From positions 1 through 64,000 of the forward strand of contig JAHAZA010000092.1 in the NCBI GenBank assembly GCA_018385415.1: a stretch of DNA of 64,000 nucleotides. The letters are read 5' to 3'. Position 1 is the stretch's first letter. Every line of letters begins with the position of its first letter. This stretch comes from Treponema sp. (GTDB taxonomy: Bacteria > Spirochaetota > Spirochaetia > Treponematales > Treponemataceae). Positions 54,712 to 64,000 of this stretch are shown here, one piece after another. The position numbers and the translations under genes are program-made. The notes below the pieces were generated by a model that saw nothing but the letters and a program-made list of their open reading frames with translations, searched no databases and was not told the origin of the DNA.

Positions 54712-55068
54712 ATGACAGTAAAAAAAGGTTATGTAGCCACTACTAAATTCTTGATTGCATCACCTACAAAGGTTCGCCCTGTAGCTCATGTAATTAATCA
54801 GAAGCCTTGTTCAGAAGCTATGGCAATTCTTGAAAATATGCCACAGAAAGGTGCAAAGCTCATTCGCGGAACATTGAAATCTGCAATGGCTAATGCTCTT
54901 GTAGCTAATAGCAAGTTAGACGAAGATATGTTGTATGTTAAGGAAATTCGTATTGACGAAGGTCCAAGACTTAAGAGAGTTTGGTTCCGCGCTCGTGGTA
55001 GAGCTGACCAGCTTTTGAAAAGAATGTGCCATATTACAGTCGTAGTTGACGAAAAGGCGGGGGAATAA
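54712..55068 (+). CDS. rplV: 50S ribosomal protein L22
   Basis: A 118-residue exit-tunnel protein. [13 protein letters not shown], and [24 protein letters not shown] in the C-terminal half, with the tunnel hairpin between. I start at ATG 54712; the in-frame GTG at 54703 lies within the GGAG ribosome site. Confidence 0.96.
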   Translation: MTVKKGYVATTKFLIASPTKVRPVAHVINQKPCSEAMAILENMPQKGAKLIRGTLKSAMANALVANSKLDEDMLYVKEIRIDEGPRLKRVWFRARGRADQLLKRMCHITVVVDEKAGE

Positions 55069-55071
55069 AAA

Positions 55072-55812
55072 GTGGGACAGAAAGTAAATCCTATCGGTTT
55101 GCGTCTTGGAATTAACAAGACATGGCAGTCTCGCTGGTATGCAGATCCTCGTGAATATGCAGACCTCGTTCTCGAAGACTTCAAGATCCGTAAATTGGTA
55201 TCTGATCTTCCAGAATGCAAAAATGCAGACATTGCAGAAATCGAAATTGTTCGTCACCCACAGCGTGTTACAATTGTAATTCATACAGCACGCCCAGGTG
55301 TTATTATTGGTGTTAAAGGTGCTACAATCGAAAAGATTAGCACAGACATCCAGAAACAGCTTACAAAGAAAGTTCAGATTAAGATTAAAGAAATTAAACG
55401 TGCTGATGTGAACGCTTCTTTGATTGCTCAAAATGTTGGTCGTCAGCTTCAGGGACGCGCTTCATTCCGTAAAGCTCTTAAACAGGCTTGCAGCAATGCA
55501 ATGCGTGGTGGTGCTCAGGGAATTAAGATTCGTCTTTCTGGCCGTCTTGGTGGAGCTGAAATGTGTCGTTCTGAAGAACACAAAGAGGGACGTGTTCCTC
55601 TTCATACTCTCAGAGCAGACATTGATTATAGCTTGTACGAAGCTCTTACTTCATACGGAAAAATCGGTGTTAAAGTTTGGGTTTACAATGGTATGAACTA
55701 TGGTCACGAACAGAATGAAGATGCAGGACAGCTTGTAAGAAAGCCACGTAGAGAAAGATCTTCTCGTCCGGCTGCAGATAGAGCTGAAGCTTCTGCAAAG
55801 GAAAGGAGTTAA
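55072..55812 (+). CDS. rpsC: 30S ribosomal protein S3
   Basis: A 246-residue head protein with an N-terminal KH domain ([13 protein letters not shown]) and [30 protein letters not shown]. The C-terminus is a basic Arg/Ala tail. GTG start, 3 nt after rplV. Confidence 0.97.
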   Translation: MGQKVNPIGLRLGINKTWQSRWYADPREYADLVLEDFKIRKLVSDLPECKNADIAEIEIVRHPQRVTIVIHTARPGVIIGVKGATIEKISTDIQKQLTKKVQIKIKEIKRADVNASLIAQNVGRQLQGRASFRKALKQACSNAMRGGAQGIKIRLSGRLGGAEMCRSEEHKEGRVPLHTLRADIDYSLYEALTSYGKIGVKVWVYNGMNYGHEQNEDAGQLVRKPRRERSSRPAADRAEASAKERS

Positions 55813-55815
55813 ACT

Positions 55816-56235
55816 ATGGCTCTTGCACCTAAAAGAGTAATGCACCGTAAGGTGCAGCGTGGTAGACAGCATGGTTTTGCCACACGTGATAATTATGTAG
55901 ATTTTGGTGATATCGCTCTCGTAGCAATGGAACCAGTCTGGTTGAATGCACGTGTAATCGAAGCTGCCCGTGTTGCGATCAACCGTAAGCTTGAACGCAA
56001 AGGACATGTTTGGATTCGTGTATTCCCTGATAAGCCTATTTCTAAGAAACCTGCCGAAACTCGTATGGGTAAAGGTAAAGGTGCTCCAGAATTCTGGGCT
56101 GCAAATATCAAACCAGGAATGATTTTGTTCGAAATTGGTGGAGTAGACATTAAGATTGCTGAAGAAGCACTTCGTCTTGCATCAAGCAAACTCCCAATCG
56201 TAACAAAGATAGCTTATAAGCCGACAAAAGACTAA
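55816..56235 (+). CDS. rplP: 50S ribosomal protein L16
   Basis: A 139-residue protein near the A-site. [40 protein letters not shown] and ETRMGKGKG are typical. AAAGGAG lies at the rpsC end. Confidence 0.98.
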   Translation: MALAPKRVMHRKVQRGRQHGFATRDNYVDFGDIALVAMEPVWLNARVIEAARVAINRKLERKGHVWIRVFPDKPISKKPAETRMGKGKGAPEFWAANIKPGMILFEIGGVDIKIAEEALRLASSKLPIVTKIAYKPTKD

Positions 56236-56246
56236 GGAGGAATAAG

Positions 56247-56459
56247 ATGGCTAAATCAAACAAAAAAAATGACAAAGAACTGTCTTATGCTGAACTTGTT
56301 GCTCGTCGCGATGAGCTTAAACAGAAGTATATGGATTTGCGTTTCAAAATGGTAATCGCCCATGTAGATAACCCAATGGAAAAACGTCTTCTTCGTCGTG
56401 AAATCGCACGTTTGAATACGTTCATTCAGCAGAAAAAAGCTGCTGAAGCAAATAAGTAG
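56247..56459 (+). CDS. rpmC: 50S ribosomal protein L29
   Basis: A 70-residue two-helix tunnel-exit protein (LSYAELVARRDELKQKYMDLRFK...RREIARLNTFI). AAGGAGG upstream. Confidence 0.96.
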   Translation: MAKSNKKNDKELSYAELVARRDELKQKYMDLRFKMVIAHVDNPMEKRLLRREIARLNTFIQQKKAAEANK

Positions 56460-56469
56460 GAGTTGACTC

Positions 56470-56739
56470 GTGGAAGCAAATGCTAAAACTAAAGTTGGTA
56501 AACGTTCTTATGTTGGAATCGTAACAAGCGATAAGATGGATAAAACTATCGTAGTTACAGTTTCTACAAAGAAAATGGACCGTCTTTACAAAAAATATGT
56601 AACAAGTTCAAAGAAGTGTAAGGCTCATGATGAAAAGAATGAAGCTCACATCGGAGATACTGTTAAGATCGTTGAAAGTCGCCCACTCAGCAAAGATAAG
56701 TGCTGGCGCCTCGAATCAATCATTGAACGCGCAAAATAA
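56470..56739 (+). CDS. rpsQ: 30S ribosomal protein S17
   Basis: An 89-residue OB-fold early-assembly protein ([39 protein letters not shown]). It starts at GTG, with AGGAG in the rpmC end. Confidence 0.96.
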   Translation: MEANAKTKVGKRSYVGIVTSDKMDKTIVVTVSTKKMDRLYKKYVTSSKKCKAHDEKNEAHIGDTVKIVESRPLSKDKCWRLESIIERAK

Positions 56740-56756
56740 GTTAAGGAGTTAGAAGT

Positions 56757-57125
56757 ATGATTCAAATGCAGTCATGTATGACAGTTGCTGATAACTCTGG
56801 TGCTAAAATCGCTCAGTGTATTAAAGTAATTGGCGGTTCACACCGTCGTTATGCAGGTATCGGTGACATCGTAGTAGTAGCTATTAAGGATGCAATTCCT
56901 ACATCTACTATTAAAAAGGGTTCAGTAAAGAAGGCAGTAATCGTTCGTCAGGCGAAAGAATACCGCCGTCCAGATGGAACTTACATTCGTTTCGATGATA
57001 ACGCTTGTGTTATCGTTGACGATTCTAAAAACCCAGTTGGAAAACGTATTTTTGGACCTGTAGCTCGTGAGCTTCGTGATAAAGATTTCATGAAAATCAT
57101 TTCACTTGCTCCAGAAGTTCTCTAA
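56757..57125 (+). CDS. rplN: 50S ribosomal protein L14
   Basis: A 122-residue protein of the subunit interface ([48 protein letters not shown]). AAGGAG upstream. Confidence 0.98.
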   Translation: MIQMQSCMTVADNSGAKIAQCIKVIGGSHRRYAGIGDIVVVAIKDAIPTSTIKKGSVKKAVIVRQAKEYRRPDGTYIRFDDNACVIVDDSKNPVGKRIFGPVARELRDKDFMKIISLAPEVL

Positions 57126-57137
57126 GAGGAATTGAAT

Positions 57138-57452
57138 ATGGAAAAGAAATTCAAAATCCGTAAGGACGATACAGTACAGGTAATTGCAGGAAAAGATAAG
57201 GGAAAAACAGGTAATGTTGTTCGCGTTCTTCCTGCTAAAAATGCAGTAATTGTATCTGGTATTAACATTGTTAAAAAGGCAATGAGAAAGAGAAGCCAGC
57301 AGGATCAGGGCGGTATCGCTGAGATCGAAGCTCCTCTTAATATTTCTAATGTAGCTATCGTATGTAAAAAATGCGGTCCTACAAGAATTGGTTATAAGCT
57401 TGACGGCGACAAGAAAATTCGTGTTTGCCGCAAATGTGGAGAAAAATTGTAA
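57138..57452 (+). CDS. rplX: 50S ribosomal protein L24
   Basis: A 104-residue assembly-initiating protein with a KOW motif ([19 protein letters not shown]). The C-terminus has CKKC and CRKC pairs, a likely zinc site found in a subset of L24. I start at ATG 57138 (AGAGGA 7 nt upstream) instead of a TTG two codons earlier. Stop overlaps the rplE ATG by one base. Confidence 0.97.
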   Translation: MEKKFKIRKDDTVQVIAGKDKGKTGNVVRVLPAKNAVIVSGINIVKKAMRKRSQQDQGGIAEIEAPLNISNVAIVCKKCGPTRIGYKLDGDKKIRVCRKCGEKL

Positions 57453-58003
57453 TGGCAAATTACATACCTCGGCTTAAGAAAGTCTATAATGACACTATCG
57501 CAAAAGAACTCTATAAAGAGTTTAATTACACAACACCAATGCAGATCCCTGCTATCAAGAAAATCATCGTAAGCATGGGTGTTGGCGAAGCTCTCACTAA
57601 TAAGAAACTTCTTGACGCTGCAGTAACTGATCTTACTCAGATTACTGGACAGAAAGCTGTCAAGACAAGAGCAAAGAAAAGCATTGCTAACTTCAAACTT
57701 CGTGAGGGTGCAGAAGTAGGCGTTATGGTAACATTGCGCGGTGCAACAATGTATGAATTTTTGGATCGCTTAATTAATGTTGCTTTACCACGCGTTAAGG
57801 ATTTCCGCGGTATCAAAGCTACTGGCTTTGATGGACACGGCAATTTCTCATTTGGTATTACTGAACAGATTATCTTCCCAGAAATCGACTTTGATAAAAT
57901 CACTAAGATTGCTGGTATGAACATCACTGTAGTAACTAGTGCAAAGACAGATGCTGAAGCAAAAGCTTTGCTTACCAAGTTTAACATGCCTTTCAGAAAG
58001 TAG
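57452..58003 (+). CDS. rplE: 50S ribosomal protein L5
   Basis: A 183-residue 5S rRNA-binding protein ([59 protein letters not shown]). It starts at the ATG overlapping the rplX stop. Confidence 0.98.
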   Translation: MANYIPRLKKVYNDTIAKELYKEFNYTTPMQIPAIKKIIVSMGVGEALTNKKLLDAAVTDLTQITGQKAVKTRAKKSIANFKLREGAEVGVMVTLRGATMYEFLDRLINVALPRVKDFRGIKATGFDGHGNFSFGITEQIIFPEIDFDKITKIAGMNITVVTSAKTDAEAKALLTKFNMPFRK

Positions 58004-58016
58004 GTGAGAAGAAACT

Positions 58017-58202
58017 ATGGCTAAGAAATCTATGATTATTAAGGCTGCTCGCAAGCAGAAGTACAGCACACGTGAATACAACCGCTGTCAGCTTTGCGGA
58101 CGTCCAAGAGGATACTTAAGAAAGTTTAAGATGTGTCGTCTTTGCTTCCGTAAGTATGCAAGTGAAGGATTGTTACCAGGTGTAACAAAATCTAGTTGGT
58201 AG
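58017..58202 (+). CDS. rpsN: 30S ribosomal protein S14, zinc type
   Basis: A 61-residue short S14 with two CxxC pairs ([18 protein letters not shown]) binding zinc, and the end [11 protein letters not shown]. Confidence 0.97.
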   Translation: MAKKSMIIKAARKQKYSTREYNRCQLCGRPRGYLRKFKMCRLCFRKYASEGLLPGVTKSSW

Positions 58203-58218
58203 TGGTAGGAGAAAGAAT

Positions 58219-58617
58219 ATGAGTGCATCAGATCCAGTAGCAGACATGCTCACAAAGATCCGTAATGCGGCACAGGCCCGCCACGAAAAGGTAGATATAC
58301 CTGTTTCAAAGCTTAAGCTTGAAATCGTGAAAATCCTGAAAACTGAAGGTTATATTAAAAACTTCAAAAAAGTACAGGAAGATAACAAATCGGTTATCCG
58401 TATCTTCTTGAAATATGATGAGGCAAACGCTCCAGTAATCCATGGTCTTGAAAAGATCTCAAAACCTGGTCGTCGCGTTTACTCTAGCTACAAAGACTTA
58501 CCACGCGTTTATAACGGTTATGGTACAGTTATCGTTTCAACTTCTTCTGGTGTTACAACAGGTAAAAAAGCAGCAGAAAAACAGGTTGGCGGTGAATTAG
58601 TTTGCACTATCTGGTAA
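58219..58617 (+). CDS. rpsH: 30S ribosomal protein S8
   Basis: A 132-residue 16S-binding protein and, in E. coli, repressor of the spc operon. [14 protein letters not shown] at the start and [27 protein letters not shown] at the end, split here by a Gly-rich turn, are typical. Confidence 0.97.
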   Translation: MSASDPVADMLTKIRNAAQARHEKVDIPVSKLKLEIVKILKTEGYIKNFKKVQEDNKSVIRIFLKYDEANAPVIHGLEKISKPGRRVYSSYKDLPRVYNGYGTVIVSTSSGVTTGKKAAEKQVGGELVCTIW

Positions 58618-58629
58618 TAGGAGGAAAGT

Positions 58630-59169
58630 ATGTCAAAAGTTGGTAAACTCCCTATTGCTGTTCCAGCAGGTGTAACTATTAATGTTGCAGATGGAGTTGT
58701 AACGGTTAAAGGCCCAAAAGGCGAACTTAAACAGAACATCGGTAACAAAGTAACTGTTGAAGTAAAAGGTACAGAAATCGTAGTAAACCCTGTTGATAAT
58801 TCTAAAGCAGCTAATGCTGCACACGGTCTTTACCGTGTACTTATTAACAACATGGTAGTTGGTGTAACTTCTGGTTACTCAAAGACTCTTGTTATTAATG
58901 GTGTAGGTTATCGTGCAGAAGTAAAAGGAAAAGAACTTGTAATGAACCTTGGTTATTCAAGTGATTTCGTTGCAATTATTCCTGAAGGTCTTACAGTAAC
59001 TGCTGATCCTAGCGGAAAAGTAACAATTTCTGGTATTGATAAGCAGCGTGTTGGTGAATTCAGTGCGCAGCTTCGCACATTGCGTATGCCTGAACCTTAC
59101 AAAGGAAAAGGTATTCGTTATGATAATGAAGTTATTAGACGTAAAGTCGGTAAGACTGGTGTTAAATAA
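58630..59169 (+). CDS. rplF: 50S ribosomal protein L6
   Basis: A 179-residue protein with two related alpha/beta domains; C-terminal [21 protein letters not shown] is the family signature. GGAGG upstream. Confidence 0.98.
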   Translation: MSKVGKLPIAVPAGVTINVADGVVTVKGPKGELKQNIGNKVTVEVKGTEIVVNPVDNSKAANAAHGLYRVLINNMVVGVTSGYSKTLVINGVGYRAEVKGKELVMNLGYSSDFVAIIPEGLTVTADPSGKVTISGIDKQRVGEFSAQLRTLRMPEPYKGKGIRYDNEVIRRKVGKTGVK

Positions 59170-59180
59170 GGTGAAGCTAT

Positions 59181-59543
59181 ATGTTTAAGAAACTGAATGA
59201 CAAAAACAGAAAACGCCTTCACAGAAAGATTCATATTCGTAAGTCTGTTTATGGTACAGCTGAACGCCCACGCATGACAGTAACTCGAAGCAACAAGAAC
59301 CTTTTTGTACAGGTAATTAATGATGATGAGGGAAAAACTCTCGCTTCAATTTCAACAATGGAAAAAGAATTTGCAGCACTTAAGCCTAATACTGAAGGTG
59401 CTACAAAGCTCGGTGAAGCACTGGGTGCACGCCTTAAGGATAAGAATATTACTTCGATCGTATTCGATCGTAACGGATATCTCTATCACGGTGTTGTAAA
59501 GGCCCTTGCAGATGGAACTCGCAATGCGGGAATCCAATTCTAG
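59181..59543 (+). CDS. rplR: 50S ribosomal protein L18
   Basis: A 120-residue 5S rRNA-binding protein ([44 protein letters not shown]). The Shine-Dalgarno is weak (AAGGTG). Confidence 0.97.
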   Translation: MFKKLNDKNRKRLHRKIHIRKSVYGTAERPRMTVTRSNKNLFVQVINDDEGKTLASISTMEKEFAALKPNTEGATKLGEALGARLKDKNITSIVFDRNGYLYHGVVKALADGTRNAGIQF

Positions 59544-59551
59544 GAGACACT

Positions 59552-60067
59552 ATGGAACACCAGAAGAATTTTGATAAAGATCCAAGAGAAAAAGAGTTTG
59601 TTGAAAAACTCGTAACTCTCAAAAGAACTTGTAAAACAGTAAAAGGTGGACGTCGTATGTCTTTCTCTGCTCTTACTGTTGTTGGCGATCACAATGGTCG
59701 TGTAGGATATGGATTTGGTAAAGCTAATGATGTATCTGAAGCAATTAAAAAGAGTATTGATAAGGCTAAGAAGAATCTTGTTACATTCCCTATTAAGAAT
59801 GGTACAATTCCACATGACATCATTGGAAAATACAAGAGTTCATCAGTTCTTTTGAAACCTGCTTGTTCAGGTACTGGTATTATTGCCGGTGGTGCAGTTC
59901 GTGCAATTCTCGAAGCAGCTGGAGCAACAGACGTTCTCTCAAAATCATTGGGTGGACGTACTTCAATGAACGTTGTTCGTGCTACATTCGATGCAATTGA
60001 ACACATGATGAATGCCGGCACTATCGCAAAGAACAGAGGTAAAACTCTGGATGAGTTGTGGGGTTAA
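59552..60067 (+). CDS. rpsE: 30S ribosomal protein S5
   Basis: A 171-residue protein of the mRNA entry side with a dsRBD-like N-domain (KGGRRMSFSALTVVGDHNGRVGYGFGKA) and the C-domain (LKPACSGTGIIAGGAVRAILEAAG). Confidence 0.97.
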   Translation: MEHQKNFDKDPREKEFVEKLVTLKRTCKTVKGGRRMSFSALTVVGDHNGRVGYGFGKANDVSEAIKKSIDKAKKNLVTFPIKNGTIPHDIIGKYKSSSVLLKPACSGTGIIAGGAVRAILEAAGATDVLSKSLGGRTSMNVVRATFDAIEHMMNAGTIAKNRGKTLDELWG

Positions 60068-60070
60068 TCG

Positions 60071-60250
60071 ATGGCAAAACTTAAGATTACACTTACAAAA
60101 AGTACAATTGGTCAGAAACCATCTAAAGTTGCAACAGTTCGCAGCCTTGGTTTGAAGAAAATCAGTTCTTCAGTTGTACAGGAAGATACACCTGCTATCC
60201 GCGGTATGGTTGCTGCTGTAGCACACATGGTTAAGGTAGAGGAGATCTAA
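60071..60250 (+). CDS. rpmD: 50S ribosomal protein L30
   Basis: A 59-residue protein: [27 protein letters not shown] split by its usual loop, then the ending [13 protein letters not shown]. It begins 3 nt after rpsE, and its final codons contain the GAGGAG ribosome site of rplO. Confidence 0.95.
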   Translation: MAKLKITLTKSTIGQKPSKVATVRSLGLKKISSSVVQEDTPAIRGMVAAVAHMVKVEEI

Positions 60251-60252
60251 TT

Positions 60253-60720
60253 ATGGCAGATTACAATCCAATTTTGACAGCCCCTTATGGAGCTAATAAA
60301 AAGGACAGAAGAGTAGGCCGTGGTTCTTCTTCTGGCCGTGGTTCTACTGCAGGACGCGGTAACAAAGGTCAGCAGTCTCGTTCAGGTGGAAAAGTATACA
60401 TCGGTTTTGAAGGTGGTCAGATGCCTTTGTTCCGTCGTATTGCTCAGAGAGGTTTCTCTAACTATCCATTTAAGAAAGAATATGCTTGTGTAAATGTTGC
60501 AGACATTAATGCAAAATATTCTGATGGCGAAACTGTAAATAAAGAAACTCTCGCTGCTAAAGGTCTTTTGAAGGGAGTAAATCCACTTGTAAAGATTCTT
60601 GGTAATGGAGAAATTACAAAGAAACTTTCTTTCAATGTAGATAAGATTTCTGCATCAGCTAAAGATAAAATCGAAAAAGCTGGTGGATCAGTAACACTTA
60701 CAGCTGAAAAGAAAGACTAA
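60253..60720 (+). CDS. rplO: 50S ribosomal protein L15
   Basis: A 155-residue late-assembly protein (KKDRRVGRGSSSGRGSTAGRG basic N-terminus, then GFEGGQMPLFRRIAQRGF). Starts 2 nt after rpmD. Confidence 0.97.
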   Translation: MADYNPILTAPYGANKKDRRVGRGSSSGRGSTAGRGNKGQQSRSGGKVYIGFEGGQMPLFRRIAQRGFSNYPFKKEYACVNVADINAKYSDGETVNKETLAAKGLLKGVNPLVKILGNGEITKKLSFNVDKISASAKDKIEKAGGSVTLTAEKKD

Positions 60721-60735
60721 GACTGGAGTTAATAA

Positions 60736-62073
60736 ATGGCAGGCAACACATTAGCTAATATGTTCAAAGTAAAAGAACTTCGCAACAGACTTTTGTTCAC
60801 ACTTGCTATTTTGGCTATCTATCGCTTGGGTTGTGTTTTAACAATTCCGGGCATAGATGCTAAGGCTCTTATTGAATACTTTGAAAATTTATTAGCCCAG
60901 AATAAGAGTAATGCTTTTGCTAGTTATATGGACTTCTTTGTTGGTGGAGCATTCTCTAACTTTTCTGTGTTTATGCTTGGTGTAATGCCTTACATTTCAA
61001 CACAGATTATTTTGCAGCTTTTGTTAATTGTTTTCCCATCACTTAAACGTGCAGTACAGGAAGACGGTGGACAGCAGAAGTTTGCATTGTGGACAAGAGT
61101 TGGTACAATTATTGTTTGTCTTATTCAGTCATTTGCTGTGACAGAATATGCAAAGAATATTGGTGTAATTTCACTTAACAATGAACTTGCATTCAAGGCT
61201 CTTGCGATTTTGACAGTAACAACTGGATCCATGATTACAGTTTGGCTTGGTGATCAGATTACAGCTCGTGGTATTGGTAATGGTATTTCAATCATGATCT
61301 TTGCCGGAATCGTAGCTCGTATTCCTGATGCTATTAGTCAGCTTGTTCAGGGTGTTCAGAATGGTACTATCAACTTTATGTTCGTAATTGCTGCTCTTAT
61401 TATCTATATAGTAGTAATTGCCCTCGTTGCTTTCGAAGAAGGTGGCGAGAGAAAGATTCCTGTTCACTATGCTAAACGCGTAGTAGGCAGAAAGATGTAT
61501 GGCGGTCAGAGTACATATATTCCGTTTAAGGTTAATCCTTCAAATGTTATTCCTTTGATTTTTGCTTCTTCATTCTTAACTTTGCCAATGCAGATTATTT
61601 CATCTGTAGCATCTAAGGGTGAAAGTGCTCCTAAATGGGTTCAGGCTTTATCAAGTCTTTTGAATCCTAATGGCTGGGTTTATAACATTTTGTTGGTTGT
61701 ACTTATTGTCTTCTTTGCATACTTCTACACTCAGGTAACACTGAACCCTACAGAAATTGCAAAGCAGATCAGAGAAAATGGTGGATCCATCCCTGGTATA
61801 AGTGCAGACAAAACAGAATCTACTCTGCAGAAAATATTGAACAGACTGGTATTCCCTGGATCATTGTTCCTTGCATTAATTGCTGTAATTCCTACAGTAA
61901 TCCAGATTATCTTTAAGTTCCCATCTGCTATCACACATTTGATGGGTGGAACTTCATTGATCATCATGGTTGGTGTTGCAACAGATACAATGGCTCAGAT
62001 CGAAGCTCTTCTTAAGATGCATCATCAGGATGGATTTATTAAGAAAGGTAAGATTCGCTCAAGAAATCTCTAG
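60736..62073 (+). CDS. secY: preprotein translocase subunit SecY
   Basis: A 445-residue inner-membrane channel with ten predicted helices. LLFTLAILAIYRLGCVLTIPG, VGGAFSNFSVFMLGVMPYISTQIILQ (plug region), and MGGTSLIIMVGVATDTMAQIEALL near the end are typical. It is followed directly by rpmJ without adk, map or infA. Confidence 0.98.
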   Translation: MAGNTLANMFKVKELRNRLLFTLAILAIYRLGCVLTIPGIDAKALIEYFENLLAQNKSNAFASYMDFFVGGAFSNFSVFMLGVMPYISTQIILQLLLIVFPSLKRAVQEDGGQQKFALWTRVGTIIVCLIQSFAVTEYAKNIGVISLNNELAFKALAILTVTTGSMITVWLGDQITARGIGNGISIMIFAGIVARIPDAISQLVQGVQNGTINFMFVIAALIIYIVVIALVAFEEGGERKIPVHYAKRVVGRKMYGGQSTYIPFKVNPSNVIPLIFASSFLTLPMQIISSVASKGESAPKWVQALSSLLNPNGWVYNILLVVLIVFFAYFYTQVTLNPTEIAKQIRENGGSIPGISADKTESTLQKILNRLVFPGSLFLALIAVIPTVIQIIFKFPSAITHLMGGTSLIIMVGVATDTMAQIEALLKMHHQDGFIKKGKIRSRNL

Positions 62074-62102
62074 ATTTTTTGAAATACCAGTAGATTAAAA
62101 AT

Positions 62103-62183
62103 AGAAAATTGTGATATATTTATCAAACTCGATTGTAGTTCATTGCGAATTGCCATAATCGATAGAAATGTATCACATTTTCT
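62103..62183 (+). promoter_or_regulatory. long hairpin in the rpmJ leader
   Basis: AGAAAATTGTGATA (62103-62116) pairs with TATCACATTTTCT (62171-62183), one bulge, enclosing CGATT/AATCG. It ends 2 nt before the AGGGGGA ribosome site of rpmJ. A possible promoter (TTGAAA 62079, spacer 17, TAGAAA 62102) precedes it. Probably a control site for the rpmJ-rpsM-rpsK group. Confidence 0.5.
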
Positions 62184-62195
62184 AGGGGGACTTTT

Positions 62196-62309
62196 ATGAA
62201 AGTAAGAACCAGCGTAAAGCCCATTTGCGATAAGTGTAAGGTAATCAAAAGAAACGGCATTGTTCGTATCATTTGTGAAAACCCAAAACATAAGCAGCGC
62301 CAGGGCTAA
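62196..62309 (+). CDS. rpmJ: 50S ribosomal protein L36
   Basis: A 37-residue zinc-type L36: [19 protein letters not shown] then [13 protein letters not shown], with Cys11, Cys14, Cys27 and His32 as ligands. AGGGGGA lies 7 nt before the ATG. Confidence 0.97.
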   Translation: MKVRTSVKPICDKCKVIKRNGIVRIICENPKHKQRQG

Positions 62310-62325
62310 GCTCAAGGAGTAATAG

Positions 62326-62694
62326 ATGGCTCGAATTGCGGGAGTTGACCTCCCTAATAAACATGTAAGTATTGCTTTAACTTATATTTATGGTATTGGC
62401 CGTTCATCAGCTTTGGCTATTTGTGAAAAAGCAAAAATTGATCCAAATGCAATGGCTAATGACCTTTCTCAGGATGATTTGGGAAAATTGCGCGAAGTAA
62501 TCGATGCAGAATATAAAGTTGAAGGACGTCTTCGCTCAGAAATCGGTCTTAACATCAAACGTCTTATGGATATTGGTTGTTATCGTGGATTGCGCCATAG
62601 AAAAGGACTTCCTGTTCGTGGTCAGCGTACACGCACTAACTCTCGTACTCGCAAGGGTAAGAAAAAGACTGTTGCTAACAAGAAAAAGGCATAA
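62326..62694 (+). CDS. rpsM: 30S ribosomal protein S13
   Basis: A 122-residue head protein contacting the P-site tRNA ([41 protein letters not shown] split from the basic tail [12 protein letters not shown]). AAGGAG upstream. Confidence 0.98.
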   Translation: MARIAGVDLPNKHVSIALTYIYGIGRSSALAICEKAKIDPNAMANDLSQDDLGKLREVIDAEYKVEGRLRSEIGLNIKRLMDIGCYRGLRHRKGLPVRGQRTRTNSRTRKGKKKTVANKKKA

Positions 62695-62710
62695 GGCGGA
62701 GGTAAGTTAA

Positions 62711-63091
62711 GTGGCTGTTGTAAAAAAGCGAAAAGAAAAGAAGAGTGTATATGAAGGAAATGTCTATATCCAGGCAACTTTCAACAACACTATCGTAACA
62801 ATTACAGACTTGAAGGGAAATGCTCTTTCATGGGCTTCTTCAGGTGGTCTCGGATTCCGTGGAGCAAAAAAATCAACTCCATTTGCCGCACAGTCTGTTG
62901 CTGAAACAGCTGTTCAGAAGGCAGTAAGCTACGGCTTACGCGAAGTTCATGTATTTGTAAAAGGACCTGGAGTAGGACGCGAAAACGCTATCCGTTCTCT
63001 TGGTGCTTTAGGTCTCAAGGTTAAATCAATTTCTGATGTTACACCTATTCCACACAATGGATGTAGACCTCGTAAGACTCGCCGTATGTAG
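62711..63091 (+). CDS. rpsK: 30S ribosomal protein S11
   Basis: A 126-residue platform protein ([50 protein letters not shown]). GTG start with GGAGG upstream. rpsD, which usually follows, is absent. Confidence 0.98.
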   Translation: MAVVKKRKEKKSVYEGNVYIQATFNNTIVTITDLKGNALSWASSGGLGFRGAKKSTPFAAQSVAETAVQKAVSYGLREVHVFVKGPGVGRENAIRSLGALGLKVKSISDVTPIPHNGCRPRKTRRM

Positions 63092-63101
63092 TAGTAAAAC
63101 T

Positions 63102-63184
63102 ATCTAATCAAATACTTCAATTAATAATTGAGTATTTGTTTGATAGTTGGTACTTATCTTGCAGTTTTCTGTAAGATAGGAAAG
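63102..63184 (+). promoter_or_regulatory. two strong hairpins in the rpoA leader
   Basis: The first stem pairs AACTATC, CAAATAC and CAATT with AATTG, GTATTTG and GATAGTT (~63098-63148). The second is TATCTTGCAG-TTTT-CTGTAAGATA. They lie in the 242-nt gap left where rpsD normally sits. They could be a control element or a partial terminator. Confidence 0.45.
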
Positions 63185-63333
63185 TGCGAAGCTAATAAAA
63201 TTATAAAAATGTTTTATGAGGCTTCTGGGTCAGGTTTTGTTTGTAGAAGTATACTTTGCAGAACAAGATTTGATTTAGCTGATAATTAAATGAACAGCTC
63301 TAAGTAGGTGACTACTGGAGATAAGGAGTTTAG

Positions 63334-64000
63334 ATGGCTCGCAAAAATCTGCTCAAAGGATTTAAACGTCCAAAAAGCATTACATTTGAGCACCTTGAGA
63401 ATAATGCAAACTATGGAAAGTTTACTGCTTCTCCATTTGAAACTGGATTTGGAACAACTGTAGGTAATACACTTCGTCGTGTTCTTCTTTCTAGTATTCA
63501 GGGATATGCAATTTCTTCTGTACGCATTACATCTTATGATGCTAATGGTGTTCCACATATTATTTCTAGTGAATTTGAAGCAATTCCTCATATTGCTGAA
63601 GATACAGAAGAAGTGTTGAACAGCTTGAAACAGATCCGTTTGCGACTCCCAGAGGACATTGAACAGGATACTATCCTTTATGAATTTAAAGGACCTGGTG
63701 TTGTAAAATCTGATGACTTTGCTAAAGAAGGTCAGCTTGAAATTATGACAAAAGATCAGCTTGTATTCACAATGATGGATGAAGCTCGTATCGATTTGGA
63801 AATTCAGGTAGATTTCGGCAGAGGATATGTCCCAGCAGAAACAAACGAGCATTACATTGAAGATGTAAATACAATCCCAATGGATGCTATCTTTGCCCCT
63901 GTTCGCAAGGTAAAATTTGCTATTGAACCTTGTCGTGTCGGACAGAGAAATGACTATGATAAGTTGGTTTTAGAGATTTGGACTGACGGTACAATTGCTC
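63334..64000 (+). CDS. rpoA: RNA polymerase subunit alpha (partial, runs off the window)
   Basis: The first 222 residues are visible: [21 protein letters not shown] split by the start of the [25 protein letters not shown] (dimer interface), [20 protein letters not shown] with the [21 protein letters not shown] block. The C-terminal domain lies beyond the window. AAGGAG lies before the ATG. Confidence 0.98.
   Translation, partial: MARKNLLKGFKRPKSITFEHLENNANYGKFTASPFETGFGTTVGNTLRRVLLSSIQGYAISSVRITSYDANGVPHIISSEFEAIPHIAEDTEEVLNSLKQIRLRLPEDIEQDTILYEFKGPGVVKSDDFAKEGQLEIMTKDQLVFTMMDEARIDLEIQVDFGRGYVPAETNEHYIEDVNTIPMDAIFAPVRKVKFAIEPCRVGQRNDYDKLVLEIWTDGTIA

Noticed and set aside
1..64000. CRISPR array, intact insertion sequence, prophage or replication origin
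   Set aside because: No regularly spaced direct repeats, no transposase or phage genes and no DnaA-box cluster were seen on reading the window.

Overview
The window looks like the chromosome of a host-gut or rumen type spirochaete, most likely a saccharolytic Treponema. The evidence is AT-rich coding DNA with Shine-Dalgarno starts mixed with apparent leaderless starts, the order rpmG - tRNA-Trp - secE - nusG - rplKAJL - rpoBC, tuf placed directly before the S10 operon with no fusA, an S10/spc/alpha cluster lacking adk, map, infA and rpsD, a fused AroD-AroE enzyme, and an Asn at the RpoB position (E. coli 531) linked to natural rifampicin resistance of spirochaetes. Polysaccharide genes (GH16, GH120 beta-xylosidase, esterase) point away from the reduced pathogens T. 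pallidum and Borrelia. I cannot name the species.

Layout. 1-1100: a small accessory module, a DUF4468-like lipoprotein diverging from an XRE regulator with shared operator-like motifs. 1196-7746: orphan hisD, then def-fmt-PASTA protein-aroDE-rpiA. 7836-13128: an RluA-type pseudouridine synthase, era (minus), two tandem formylglycine-generating-enzyme-like lipoproteins and a methyltransferase-like protein, converging on ftsK (minus). 15902-17885: pfkA overlapped by an FMN-dependent alpha-hydroxy-acid oxidase-like gene. 18001-25440 (minus): GH16 lipoprotein; then a run of GH63/37-like glycosidase - ppx - ppk - HAD phosphatase linking polyphosphate and sugar metabolism. 25676-30107: envelope protein of unknown role, TPR protein and TraB-family protein. 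30271-33070 (minus): radA, a NusG-II domain protein and cysE. 33269-45000: tRNA-Thr, rpmG, tRNA-Trp, secE-nusG-rplKAJL-rpoBC. 45070-48617: TSCPD protein, a 37-residue ORF, GH120 beta-xylosidase and an esterase. 48823-64000: rpsL-rpsG, a ~500-nt structured region before tuf, and the S10/spc/alpha ribosomal cluster ending inside rpoA at the right edge.

The most unusual signals are in the non-coding parts. (1) A strong promoter and at least eight local helices lie between rpsG and tuf, with a motif able to pair next to the tuf Shine-Dalgarno. (2) A complete promoter-hairpins-terminator unit, a candidate ~95-nt RNA, lies between cysE and the NusG-II gene. (3) Six genes have a -10 box ending 7 or 8 nt before the ATG and no Shine-Dalgarno, so they should give leaderless mRNAs. 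(4) Several ribosomal-protein genes are preceded by hairpins. (5) The second FGE-like lipoprotein appears to start at ACG.

I found no CRISPR array, intact insertion sequence, prophage or replication origin. All calls come from reading the sequence; no database search was run.
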